Assembly (NCBI GenBank): GCA_010279815.1
Contig: QEOQ01000508.1
Span: 1,185,537-1,249,536 of the forward strand
DNA: 64,000 bases
Reading direction: 5' to 3'
From: Brachionus plicatilis
Lineage: Eukaryota; Rotifera; Eurotatoria; Ploima; Brachionidae
Made by a program: the position numbers and the translations under genes. Below, piece by piece: positions 13,750-24,429 of this stretch; positions within the stretch are counted from its first letter, which is position 1; every line of letters begins with the position of its first letter. Under the pieces are notes generated by a model, which saw only the letters and a program-made list of their open reading frames with translations, ran no database searches and had not been told where the DNA came from.

Positions 13750-14760
13750 CGTTTAATGAGGGTGAACTGACATTGTATATACTGACTTGTCAAAAGCCTT
13801 TGATAAAGTTCCTCAAATTGATAACAAAACCTGAATCATATTGGATAAATGGTAAACTACTTAAATGGATTGAGTCGTTGGGAGGGTACAAAGAGTTTTT
13901 TAAGATGATGATGCATTCAATTGGGAGGTTGTTACAAGCTGAGTACCACAAGGATTCATCCTATTCATATTTTTTATCAATGATCTCCTTGAGAGCTTCA
14001 ACAGTTTCTGTCTTGGATATGCAGATGACTTTAAATTAATTAGTCTCTCCGAATTCCGGACGAAAAATCATTAGAAATTCAGAAAAACCTCGATCTTCTA
14101 ATGGACGGATAATTGGTCAACAAATCTAAACCTAAAGAAATGTAAAGCTTTGTACCTACGGAAGAGAAAAGAAAAAGCCAAATACTTATTATCAAACCAA
14201 AATATATCTCATTTCCTAGAGGAGATAACAGAACTTGTTATTACAAATAATTTTAAATGGAATTAACAATATAATGTAGCAGCTATGAAAGCTGACCAAA
14301 TACTGGATCTGAAAAGAAATTCTTTTAAGAATCTTAGCCGATAATCATTAAGACTTCTCTATGCATCGATTGTGAAACCTCATCTGGAGTATACAATAGG
14401 AACCTGGAGTCCGTATTTAATTTAAAAACAGATATTAAAATTCTTGAAAAATAATAAAGAAGAGCGACAAAACTGATTGAACTAAGCCTTATCAAGACAG
14501 ATTTAAATACCTAAATCTTATGAGCCTTGAAAATTGTCGTTTAAGGGGAGACTTAATTCAAAAATACAGAATATTAAATAGTTTTGATTAAGTATCGCTA
14601 ACAAATGATATCAATTTTGCTTGAGGTGCAAAAATCTACGAATCACAAAATACTGGTCCGAGAATAGTTAATAAACGCAAAAGGCTTTTGAGCGTTAGTG
14701 TAGATAGAAAAATCTATAGTGCAGATAATAATACTACTGCTATTGTTAATTTTCGTAATT
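13750..14760 (+). pseudogene. Dead LINE reverse transcriptase fragment
   Basis: Translated piecewise on the plus strand it gives YTDLSKAFDKVP (13775-13812), INGKLLKWIES (13845-13878), then a GVPQG-like and FINDLLES block, then GYADDFKLI (about 14015-14045), the reverse transcriptase catalytic YADD. Beyond lie KSLRLLYASIVKPHLEY, RATKLI and RLRGDLIQKYRILNSFD (to about 14590), the standard C-terminal blocks of CR1/Jockey-like LINEs. Many frameshifts and stops are present. A target duplication and poly-A tail were not identified. About 740 bp of featureless AT-rich sequence follow before the next gene. Confidence 0.8.
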
Positions 14761-15501
14761 ATTCCGAAAAGGAAAAAAATATATATTTTATCAAAAAAAA
14801 AATCTAAAATATCAAAATAATCTGTAAAGAAAAGTCTGGTAATTTAATTTTATTTGATTTTTATATATTTTAATTTTAAATATTTTAATTTGAAAACTAC
14901 GTGGAGTAAAGAGTCATTTTTTTAACTAATTTTTTTAAATTCAAATTATCACTAATAATAAAAAAAATTTCAAAACAAGCTTTGATTTTTTAATTTAAAT
15001 ATTTGATTAACAAAAAAATTAATTAAAAAAAATTTGGAATCTACTTTAATTAATTACTAAATAATGACGCGATTAATATCCTATAATCTTTTTATCAGAA
15101 AAAATATTTTATGTCAACAAAATTTTTTTTTCTACAAAAACAATTTCCTCAAGAAAAGAATGTTTTTGCGAATTAATAAATTAGTAATTTATTTTAAAAA
15201 ATATTAATTAATTCAAATTTAAATAAATTTCGCTACTTGGTTTGAACAAATTTGAATTAAAATTCAGTATCTAAATGAAACTGAATTGCATAAAGCTTTA
15301 ATCATTTCATTTTTTAAATATTCTCCAAATTTAGAACTCAAATTTTTAGTTGCTTAGTAACAGAAAATAAAGACTTATAGCATATAACCAAAAATTATGA
15401 AAATTATACACCAAATTTCTTTTCTGAACCAAGATAGGCTATAAACCAGACTCGATTAGATCGATGCAAATCTCCTTTTAAAAGTCTTATTGCCAAATAA
15501 A

Positions 15502-18500
15502 ATGAACATGACCTTGCCTAAACTAAACAAAAGTAGCTCAAGTAAAATAAATTTAATTTTAAAAAAAAAAGACAAAACTTTGTTTTCAGGCCCTGTTTTG
15601 CCACCAATAAACTCACCGCCAGATTTGACAGTCGATGCTAGTAAACTGCTTATTTTGACCAAAAATGACTTGGATCGGATCTCAGGTCACCTGAACAACA
15701 ATAAAAAACAAGAAGAAGAAGCCCAAGACGAGCTTAGGCGAAAAAGAGAGCTGTACGAAAAATCCAAAGCCTTGACCAAAAATTGGAACAACACATTTGA
15801 AGGCTCGAGAAGACACAAGCTTCAGCAGAAGAAAATCCGAGAGGAAAAATTGGAGGAAAAGCGACGCCAAATCGATCTTGAACATGCCGAGTACATGGCT
15901 GAGCAACGAAGAAAAGCTATTGAACAAGCCAAGCTACTTCAGTACCATGAGACAGACCGTATAAAAACCTTCCATGTAACTTTAAAAAAAAAAATTTAAT
16001 AATTTTGTTCAATTTTTACTTGAAGAGTGCGTTGAAATACACTGAAGTTTTGAAAGAACGTGAGGCTCAAATAGAGATTAAGAAAATCCTTGAGCAACTT
16101 AACAAGGCTAGAGAAGACGAAATAGACAAGCAGGCCTACGTCATGATGCAGGAAAGATATAAAAAAGACGAAGAAATTTATCAGAAAAAAAGGGAAGAAA
16201 TAAGGAAACTCTACGAGCACCACAAGAAACAGTTGGATTCCTAGATTTTTTTTTATTCAAATTTAATTTTGTGTTTTTAGGATTCAAGACCACGAGTATC
16301 AGCGCGAAAAAGAAAAAGACCAAGTTCGAAAAGACGCCGAAGCATTGAGAAAACTAGCAGAAGAATACCAGGCCGAAAGAGATCAGCTTGAAATGATTCG
16401 ATTGAACAAAATGAGAGAGCTTAAAGAAAGCTATGATAATGCTTTGGCTAACAGGCGTAGAATTATTGAAGCAGAGAAAATATTGGATGAAGAAGAAAAT
16501 GAAGAAATTAGGGTTTATGCTTCGGCGAAGAAAAAAATGGCCAACATTAAATATCAGAGAGAAAAAGAGGCTCGAAGGTAAAATTTAAAAAAATTAAAAT
16601 TACGACTGGAATTTATGAGATCAGTTTTACTTGTCTTGACCCTTGATACTGAAAATATTTAGTATTTTAAATCTGGATGGAATTGTTTGTGAAAGTTGTC
16701 TTGAAATTTTAAAATTTGAAAAATAATTGACACTTTAAGATAATGACTAAAAGTTTCTCACCAAAATCGTATTATCATTGTCGAAGCTTGAAAAATTATT
16801 TAAAAAATATCTAGTGATGGGAGTTTTCTTGGTTTTTTTGGTTTCCCAAAATTAGTATGCTAAAATTTTGGTAAACCAAAATTAGGAAACCAACTTTTGG
16901 TAAAACCAAATTTGGCAAACCAGAAATTTGGTAAAACCAAATTTAGTAAACCAATGATTAAGCAGACCTGGTTGGTATTAGTTTCAAAAAAAAAAAGACA
17001 AAAATAACTTCAAATAATTTATTTTATTCTTAATTTTATTTATCTTCATTCTAAGAGTACAAAAAAATTAACAAAAAAAAGAGAAAATTACAAATTCCGA
17101 TTTTCGTATATAAACATTATTTTTTCAAAATTTGTAATAGAAAGTCTATTTCTTCGGTCCCATAATTGATATCCGGCATGTGAGAAAAACCTCTCGCTTG
17201 AAACACTAGTAGCCGGTGTAGCTAAAATTGCGCAAGCTAAGCTTGAAAGAATTGGAAACTCATGCTTTTTTTCTTTCCAATAAACCAAAATATCTTCATT
17301 ATGTTCGTCCGCTAAATAATTTTTTATCTCTTTTCTTATATTTAGACTTTCTTCACAATCTTCATTATCAGTGTCCGAATCTGAATCAAAGCTAAGCTTT
17401 TTTTTTAGACAGTTGATCTTATTGACTTGTTCTTCTTTAGTTTTTGAAATAATTTGATCAAATTTTTTGGATTTGAATAAATCCATTAAGTAACACTTAG
17501 CCTTTTTTAAACATTCACTTCTGAGTTCAGGAGTTACAAAATCGAACTTTTTATAAAAAGGATTAAGAAACGTTGAGGCTAAAATTAATGGATTACTTTC
17601 CAAATCATAATCTCGTAAATAGTCTGAGTAACAAGATTTAAGATAGACTTTCAAATCTTTGGTTAAATTTGTGTCTTTCCTATCGAGATTAAGTTTTTTC
17701 TCGATGTATTTAAATCCTGGATAAATCATAGCACTTGTAACGTATTCTTCACCAGATAAAGTTTGTGGAACTCTATCGAACCGACTTAGTAAACTTATCA
17801 CCTGAGGTAATAAATCTAGTTCATCCTTATTTAAAAGATTTGTTTTGAGATTCTTATATTCTCGTCGATGGAAAATAGTTTCAATATAAGAGTGAAGTTT
17901 ACTTATCCTTTCAATCATTGCCAAAGTAGAATGCCATCTCGTTTTAACATCTTGTACTACGGATAGAACACTTTTCTGACCCTTTTGTGATTCTTCAAGA
18001 AGATGACTTAATTGGGGTGAATGGCTAAAAGAACATACAATACTCCTACATTTTGATAGAATCTTCCCAAACTTAGAACAATTTTTTTCTAACTCACCTT
18101 GTTCTATATCCGTTACATCAACTTGAGCACATTCCTCACATTTTTCTATAAATTTTTTTACAATAAGCTGCAAAACGTGCCCCATACACCGTATCGGTTC
18201 TTGTTGAAAATTCAAGTTTAAGGCTGCTCTTCTAACGTTAGCTGCATTATCTGTAGCTATCGAAAAAACTTTATCCTTTAAATCAAAATTATCTAGAATC
18301 TCTAAAATTGCATTCTTTATAGAATCAGCGGTGTGACTAATAACATTTTTAAATCCTAATGCGATAGACTTTAATTTAAAATTATCTAAATAATGACATG
18401 TGAGACTCATGTAATTATAATTCTGACAGGACGTCCAACTATCAGTTGTTAAACTTACAAAATTTGCTGATGATAAATTATTATGCACAGCTCTTTTTCT

Positions 18501-21199
18501 TTCATGGTGAAAGTCATCTAATAGTTTTCCTAATTTTTTTCTACTTGGTATCTCATATTTACTGTTTAGAGAACTAACAAAATCCTTAAAAGATTCGTTC
18601 TCAACTATCGAAAATGGCAAAAAAGAGAGAATAATACAAAGCAAAAGAGCCCTATCAATTTTTTCTTGATCAATGTTTTCATTTTCTTTTCTCCTTGGTT
18701 TTTTGTTATGTTTGATTGAATGGATTGTTTCGAGATGATGCATCAAGTTTGTTTTCGATGTTGTTTTTAGATAATACTTGTTTAAGTTGTTCTTTTTACA
18801 TTCTTTACATTGAATCATTTGAATTTGTGTGTTATTCTTAGAGGTTACCAATACCTCTTCGAAATTTGTCTTTAAGATTTCTGATAAATTTGATTGTAAA
18901 GTTTCGATCTCGTCTGAGCTAGAACCGTCATTGATCTCAATTGTTTCCACTTGGTTGGTTGGTATTGAAGTGTTAGATGAAGCCGATGAGACTTGGGTAT
19001 TTTCTCTAGATGCATCAGCCTGATTTGGACCATTCAATACACTTGACAATGTATTCCGGCGCCTTTTTTGAGACGGGGTATCAATTTTAACGTTACTCAT
19101 TTAGTATTGCTAGTTGTGTGTTATATTAAAATTTTTTTAAGTCTTTAAATTAGTTTAAATAATTTAAAAGTAGAATCAACAGTTGAATATTTCACACCTC
19201 AACAGTTGTTAAAGCCAGCCTTATTTTTATAAGTACATTCAAAATAAACATTTCTTTTTTTACTTTTGTCGAAAATGAATCTTAAAAAAAGACTGGATTG
19301 ATCAAAATAACAAGCTACATAATAACAAGCAAAATAACAAGCAAAATAACAAGCATATTTTTTGGCAAACCAAATTGGTTTGCCAAAAAATAAGCAAACC
19401 AGACCGACCAGGTCTGGTATTGGCCCATCACTAAAAATATCTCTTGTTGACGAATAAAAAAAAATTAATGTAGAATAAAAAAATGATTTTTTTATAAAAT
19501 ATAATCATTAAAAATTTTATTTGTATAAAAAAATTTTTATACTATAAAGAACTCAATTCAAGATCTTTAACTTCCTCAGCACATATTCGGCTTTTATTAT
19601 CAGGTTCAGTAATTTCATTATTAACTTAAAGACTATCTGAAGATTGGGCGACACTAAATGGGGCATGAACAACTGGAGCTTCAGAAGCATCTTCTTTAGG
19701 ATATTTTCTTTACCTTTGGATTTGGAATTCGAATCCAATTAAAATCATTCTTGTGTATTGAGTTATAGGTAATAAATTCTATGCATATTAACTCAATTGC
19801 CACCTGTATCGTATATCAATATGATATATAAATTGATGGGTTACAATTTGTACCTTCAAAGCATAATTTTTATACTTTGTCAAATTTTTATATTTTTTAT
19901 TTACACATTTTATTCTTAAAAAAAAAATCCATTTTTATGCTAAAAATGTTTTACATTGTTCTATAAAAATCATTTAAATGCTAGAAAAAAGGACTTCGTC
20001 TTAAAAAACCTTTAATTAGAATTAATTAGATTTAATTTTTAAATCGGAAAAATTTCATCAACAAACTTTATTTTTATTTATTTAAAAAAAATATAACCAT
20101 TTATATTTTTTTTCTTCTAACAAGGAATCTTTAAAATTTAACAAAACAAGTAATAAATTATACAATTATTTAATAAACCATTCAAAATGAAAAAACTGAG
20201 AAAATTGAACCCTTTCCATCATAAATAAATTGAATAAACAAACAAAAGTGTTTATCATTTAAAAACATTTAAATTACATTTAAATTGAAACTTCCAATTT
20301 TGAATTTCAGTTTGTTGGTATCTATTAACTGGTCAATTCATTAATTTTTTTTCAAATTTTTTAAATCTTTGAATTGTCAGGAATAAAGAGTCAAAGAAAT
20401 GTCTTTTAGTGCAGTCTTCAAATTATTTAGTTAAATTATATTTAATTAAAATTAATTTTTAGGGAAAAAGAAGAGAAACAAGACAAAATTATGGCTAATT
20501 TGGGAGCAATGTTAAAAACACAAGTGGAAGATGAAGAATTTAGAATTGCTAAAGCCGTAGCCAAAAACGAAGCCAAACTAGCTCAAGAAGAACTTTTTAA
20601 GGAAATGAAATTTAGAAAAGAATTGGGAGATATTCATAAGCATAGATTAGAAACGGTATTTATTTTAAAAATAATTAAACTTTTTGTGAAAATTTTTTTA
20701 AGATCAAAAGAAAAGATGATGAAAGATTATTGCAAGAAACAGAAGATAAAGAATTAATGAAAAAAAAGATGGAAACTGACTTAATGTATCAAATGTTCGA
20801 ATTGGAACAGAATAAACTAAGACACCAAAAAATGGACGAAATTTCCAAACAAAATCTTCAACTGACTGTAAATTTAACTAAATTTTTATTTTGATTTATT
20901 TAGTTTATTATAATTTTAAGAATGAACGAAAAGACTTGGAGAAACGTATCAAAAAAGCTGACAAAGATTTTGTTCAAAAAGAAATGGAACTTATGAATTT
21001 GGAGGACAAGCAATTCGAGGACTATGCAACTCGTGTTATTGATTATTTGGGAACTCATGGTAGAAACACTCATCCAATGAAAAAGGTATTAAACGACGTT
21101 ATTAAACCTATAAATCTTATAGATGAGAGATCACAAGCGGCCCAAATAAAAAAGCATCTTTATGATGTTCCTAGCAATAAGAATTTGGGCTTCATGTAA
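15502..21199 (+). CDS. CFAP210: Cilia- and flagella-associated protein 210 (CCDC173)-like
   Basis: Six exons: 15502-15975, 16026-16231, 16281-16577, 20463-20655, 20703-20867, 20921-21199; 537 residues (human CFAP210 is about 550). The start is the ATG at 15502; an in-frame TTG at 15490 is not the start. All joins keep frame with GT-AG borders, and four of the five introns are 47-53 nt. The protein is almost wholly charged helix. The block DRIKTFHSALKYTEVLKERE spans the exon 1/2 join and is the family hallmark, as is the IREEKLEEKRRQIDLEHAEY region (residues about 105-125). CFAP210 is a microtubule inner protein of axonemal doublets (family knowledge), so a structural role in cilia is expected. 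Intron 3 is 3.9 kb because a hAT transposon sits in it, antisense. Confidence 0.88.
16812..19433 (-). mobile_element. Complete hAT DNA transposon
   Basis: The 2,622-bp element begins TAGTGATGGG and ends CCCATCACTA, perfect 10-bp terminal inverted repeats of hAT type. It is flanked by AAAATATC at 16804-16811 and again at 19434-19441, a perfect 8-bp target duplication, the hAT signature. Subterminal zones at both ends carry many copies of TTTGGTAAACCAAA-like and GGTTTGCC motifs, likely transposase binding sites (inference). The transposase frame at 17088-19100 is unbroken. Together these point to a recent insertion, possibly still autonomous. It lies in intron 3 of the CFAP210-like gene. Confidence 0.95.
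17088..19100 (-). CDS. hAT transposase with BED zinc finger
   Basis: An intron-free frame of 670 residues. Residues 1-70 are Ser/Asn-rich. A BED-type zinc finger follows at about 95-135 (CKECKKNNLN...HHLETIHSIKH, C-x2-C and H-x4-H). The RNase-H-like catalytic core shows TTDSWTSCQNYNYMSLT (first Asp), then ATDNAANVRRA (second Asp) and RCMGHVLQL, as in hAT enzymes. An alpha-helical insertion holds VKTRWHSTLAMIERI. Near the end, PATSVSSERFFSHAG carries the catalytic Glu, and RRNRLS starts the C-terminal dimerisation patch. All expected residues are present. It acts in the nucleus by cut-and-paste transposition. Among animal hAT enzymes it looks ZBED-like. Confidence 0.95.
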   Translation of the reverse strand: MSNVKIDTPSQKRRRNTLSSVLNGPNQADASRENTQVSSASSNTSIPTNQVETIEINDGSSSDEIETLQSNLSEILKTNFEEVLVTSKNNTQIQMIQCKECKKNNLNKYYLKTTSKTNLMHHLETIHSIKHNKKPRRKENENIDQEKIDRALLLCIILSFLPFSIVENESFKDFVSSLNSKYEIPSRKKLGKLLDDFHHERKRAVHNNLSSANFVSLTTDSWTSCQNYNYMSLTCHYLDNFKLKSIALGFKNVISHTADSIKNAILEILDNFDLKDKVFSIATDNAANVRRAALNLNFQQEPIRCMGHVLQLIVKKFIEKCEECAQVDVTDIEQGELEKNCSKFGKILSKCRSIVCSFSHSPQLSHLLEESQKGQKSVLSVVQDVKTRWHSTLAMIERISKLHSYIETIFHRREYKNLKTNLLNKDELDLLPQVISLLSRFDRVPQTLSGEEYVTSAMIYPGFKYIEKKLNLDRKDTNLTKDLKVYLKSCYSDYLRDYDLESNPLILASTFLNPFYKKFDFVTPELRSECLKKAKCYLMDLFKSKKFDQIISKTKEEQVNKINCLKKKLSFDSDSDTDNEDCEESLNIRKEIKNYLADEHNEDILVYWKEKKHEFPILSSLACAILATPATSVSSERFFSHAGYQLWDRRNRLSITNFEKIMFIYENRNL
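19545..19745 (-). pseudogene. Decayed coding fragment
   Basis: On the minus strand one frame reads PKEDASEAPVVHAPFSVAQ, then after one stop NNEITEPDNKSRICAEEVKD. The composition is much less AT-biased than the flanks and reads like protein. It lies between the hAT element and exon 4 of CFAP210. I do not recognise the source. It may be a gene fragment carried in by insertion, or an exon of an unrecognised nested gene. Confidence 0.35.
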
Positions 21200-21227
21200 A
21201 AATGGTGAAAGATTTTTTAGAAAATTC

Positions 21228-21233
21228 AATAAA
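21228..21233 (+). terminator. Polyadenylation signal AATAAA
   Basis: AATAAA lies 29 nt after the CFAP210-like stop codon, the usual place for a 3' end signal in a compact gene. Confidence 0.55.
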
Positions 21234-21620
21234 ATACTTTTATTTATGTTTTTTAATAATACAATTTATAACTAAAAAATTTGCATCCAAATTTGATCAT
21301 TTTAATCTATTCATTACAATTATTCGATTCCATTTTATTGTGTACTCCTGATAAGCGTCCAAACGGCAAAACCATCATTTTTGTATGCTGAAAACCAGAA
21401 TTTTTTTTCACTGTCTAAAAATAAAGAAGTCTTTAAAAATTATAAAAAAATATTTTCTAAAAAAAATCTATTAAATTTAAAAAAAAAATTTGCAATTAAG
21501 TATTCAAATAAAGAAACAAAAAAAAAGCGGGGCTTAAGTCCAGGTCACCTTAGTTAAGTTTGTTTTAACCTTATATTTAAAAAAAATTTCATCATCAATT
21601 TAGATCGTAATAAAATTTGG

Positions 21621-22422
21621 GTGTTATGAAATTCAGCTCAATTGAACAGAACAAAATGATAAAAATTCTAATAACTTTTTTCTAAAATCTAACAGAAAAT
21701 TTCTAATTAAATAATGATATATTAATTTTTCTTGTAATAATTAGAAATTCAATTTTTTTCAGTCAATTTTTGCCATAACATCATGAAAATTTGAATCCAA
21801 GTAAATTTTTAGATGCTGAATACGAATTTGAACTTAATTTTTTGAAATTCGGTTGGGGATACCCTTAAAAAAAACGTCAAAGTACAAAAACTAACAAAAA
21901 CTTTGAATTAAAATATCTCACTCATAACAAAAATTTTATTCAATTTTTATAATTCACTATAAACTAGACTTTATGCTCTTTCATAATTGTATTTGATGTA
22001 TTTTGTCGAGTGTTCAGTTCTTAAGATTTTCTTGCTCAAAAAAAATGTATTTTTTAAGTATCCCTACTTTGAGTGCGTACATCTCTGGAATGAGACAATT
22101 TGGAAAAAAAAAAAAATCATATTTTTTACACACAAGAATTCTATTTTATTAGTACGTGTAAATAAGCCCAGTATCTTGATGTGAAAATACGTGCAAACCG
22201 TCCTTTATTTAAAGTCTAATGAACTCTGCAAACTTAACATAAATAAAATTTCAAAATAATATAACGTAATAGATTTTTCACTTCATCAACAGACTTTGAC
22301 ATTTGATCCAAGTATGTATGTACCAGGTTGCATTCACAGAACTAATTTTGGGCTTTTAGACAAAAAAATTATTAGAACTTTAATCATTTTGTTCTACTCT
22401 TTTATACTGAATTTCACAAAAC
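21621..22422. mobile_element. Foldback DNA element, family A, copy 1 (MULE-like MITE)
   Basis: The left end (GTGTTATGAAATTCAG, then GAACAGAACAAAATGAT) is inversely repeated at the right end (ATCATTTTGTTCTACTC, then CTGAATTTCACAAAAC). Flanks are AAAATTTGG (21612-21620) and AAAAATTTG (22423-22431), a near-match 9-bp target duplication. No transposase frame lies inside. Long inverted ends plus a 9-bp duplication suggest a Mutator-like non-autonomous element. Related copies lie at 27977-28190 and 57748-58103. Confidence 0.65.
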
Positions 22423-22544
22423 AAAAATTTGACTATTGAGGAAAATATTTTGAAAAAATTTAAATTTTTAATAAAAGAACATTTATAAAAAAATTTAGGT
22501 TAATTTTTGTGTTTAAATTATTTTACAAAGCCCAATTCTACCTA

Positions 22545-22787
22545 CAGTACATTTCTAAACAAAGTTAACAGTGTTTCGAAACATTGCTTAAGCAGTGTTT
22601 ATGAGCGGTTTAAGCAGCGTTTATGAGCGGTTTAAGTAATGTTTAAGTTAGTTTAAACTTTTTAATAGAAAATGATGGGGCAATGTTTAAAACAGTTTAA
22701 GCAGTGTTTATGAGCGGTTTAAGCAGGGTTTAAGAGCAGCTTTTAAACTGCTTAAGCAGCCTGTTAACTTTGTTTAGAAATGTACTG
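22545..22787. mobile_element. Tc1/mariner-type MITE with 27-bp perfect inverted ends
   Basis: The 243-bp element starts CAGTACATTTCTAAACAAAG and its first 27 bases are perfectly inverted at 22761-22787. TA dinucleotides at 22543-22544 and 22788-22789 form the target duplication typical of Tc1/mariner. The interior is built from repeats of GTTTATGAGCGGTTTAAGCAG and its inverse, so the whole element can fold back. It has no coding capacity. The perfect ends imply recent mobilisation by a transposase encoded elsewhere. Confidence 0.85.
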
Positions 22788-23225
22788 TAAATTTTTGATT
22801 AGCTCACCATACACATCACATGGAAAAAAAATAATTTTGCTTTGTTGAGATAATCTTGATTTTGCTAAGCTACTACAATTTTTCACGTATCATGTTTGTG
22901 ATAATTTTGTCATAATCATGAAATTCAATATTTTCTTTTTTTTTAATATTTATTTTTTTTAAACAATTTAGATATTCTTTTTTATATAATTAAAATTTTC
23001 AGCATGGTAAAACATTTAATAGAGCAAATTTTTAACTTAAAAAAATTTTTTCATGGAAGAAAATACAAAAATATTAAGCATCAATAAGATTTGATTTAGA
23101 AAATGAAATTAAAGATATTATTTAATATTCCGCAAAGATTATTTTTTATTTAGTATTTTATTTTAATTTAGTTTAAAGGACTCTTTTTAAATAATTATGA
23201 ACCTGTATCATTAAATTTATAACAG

Positions 23226-24429
23226 TTAAATAATTTTGTAGCCTGATAAACTGATCTTCTAAGATATTTAAGTAAATTTAATTTTAGGCTTTTCATTTTC
23301 AAATTTTGTAAAATCTTTTGTTATTTTAAAAAAAGCATACCGGTAGTACTAACGAATGTAATGGACAAATTTGTATTTTGCTTGAATTGGTATAGACAGT
23401 CGTGGCATTTGAATCATCACAGCTCTTTACTGATCCTTGGTTTGACTTTAGGCAAGACTTGTTGCTTACAATTGTCCGGATTTTTCCAAATAAAAACTCA
23501 TATAATTGTTGAAATTTAAATTGTGTCAAATTCCTAACTAATTCACTTTGAAAGTAAAAATAAATAAATTTAAAATAAAATACCTGTGATGCTTTTGGTT
23601 AGAGTTTGTTCAGATTCACTGTGAGTCATGTTTACATTTACTATTTCATCAAAAGGTTGACGTTTTGTAATGTGCGACATAATAATTGATTGATAATCTT
23701 GATTCCTATCTTTGCTAAATTAAAAAATAAACATACTTATTTCGAGAAAAAAAAAAATTTTACTTTTCAGAATTATTTTTATTAAAATTGACCAGGAAAA
23801 ACGAAATTGACAATAAGGTAGCAAAAAATCCGATCAAAGAAAACCAAAAACAGAAACTTAGACTTCCGTCATTTTCATTTGAGACACATTGGTAAATAAA
23901 TGTCAAAATGTTTGCTCCATATAAACAAACTAAAATAAGCAGATGCATTTTTTAATAGAAACAATTTTTCAACTTACGTATTAAAAAAGTGAATACAAGA
24001 CAGAAAAAATTGAATTTTTTCCTAAATTTTTCAATGTCTTTTTCAAATATAAAAAGAATCATAAAAAAAACTATTATTGACAAAAAATGAATTGTAAGTG
24101 CCACGGTTAGCACACTAACAGAGTATTTAATGAAATCTATGAAAAATTATTATGAAAACAAATTTATCAAAAAAATTCAATCAATTTTTACTTGGTTTTG
24201 AACTGTTTGACCAAAAGTTGCATGAAAAAGTTTGTTCCGGATAAGTTTGATTCTTATGATTCGTCAAAGCTATTTCACAATATTCAAATAAGCCGTATGT
24301 ATACACATTGTTCCGTAGCCAATTTGAATTTAAATATGAAATAAAGTTTAAAACAAAACCGAAAGTAAACGTATTAAAAAACCACAGTCTTAGTATTAAG
24401 TTTAATTTTTGATTTTTGAAATTCTCCAT
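23226..24429 (-). CDS. Claudin/PMP22-like four-helix membrane protein
   Basis: Exons 24429-24192, 24136-23978, 23929-23764, 23714-23584, 23537-23341 and probably 23258-23226 give about 307 residues; the last exon is tentative. Four hydrophobic helices are clear: residues about 14-33 (RLWFFNTFTFGFVLNF), about 82-108 (VLTVALTIHFLSIIVFF), about 120-143 (FFCLVFTFLILCLYGANIL) and about 160-182 (FSLIGFFATLLSISFF). The first extracellular loop contains NWLRNNVYTYGLFEYCEI, resembling the W-x(n)-G-L-x-x-C claudin/PMP22/LHFPL signature. The cytosolic tail of about 120 residues is long and Ser/Thr-rich. A role in junctions or as a channel accessory is inference. It could instead be clarin- or LHFPL-like. 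Confidence 0.72.

Noticed and set aside
16141..16323. Phe/Leu-rich minus-strand frames opposite CFAP210 exons
   Set aside because: Reverse translation of Lys/Glu-rich coding sequence gives Phe/Leu-rich shadows.
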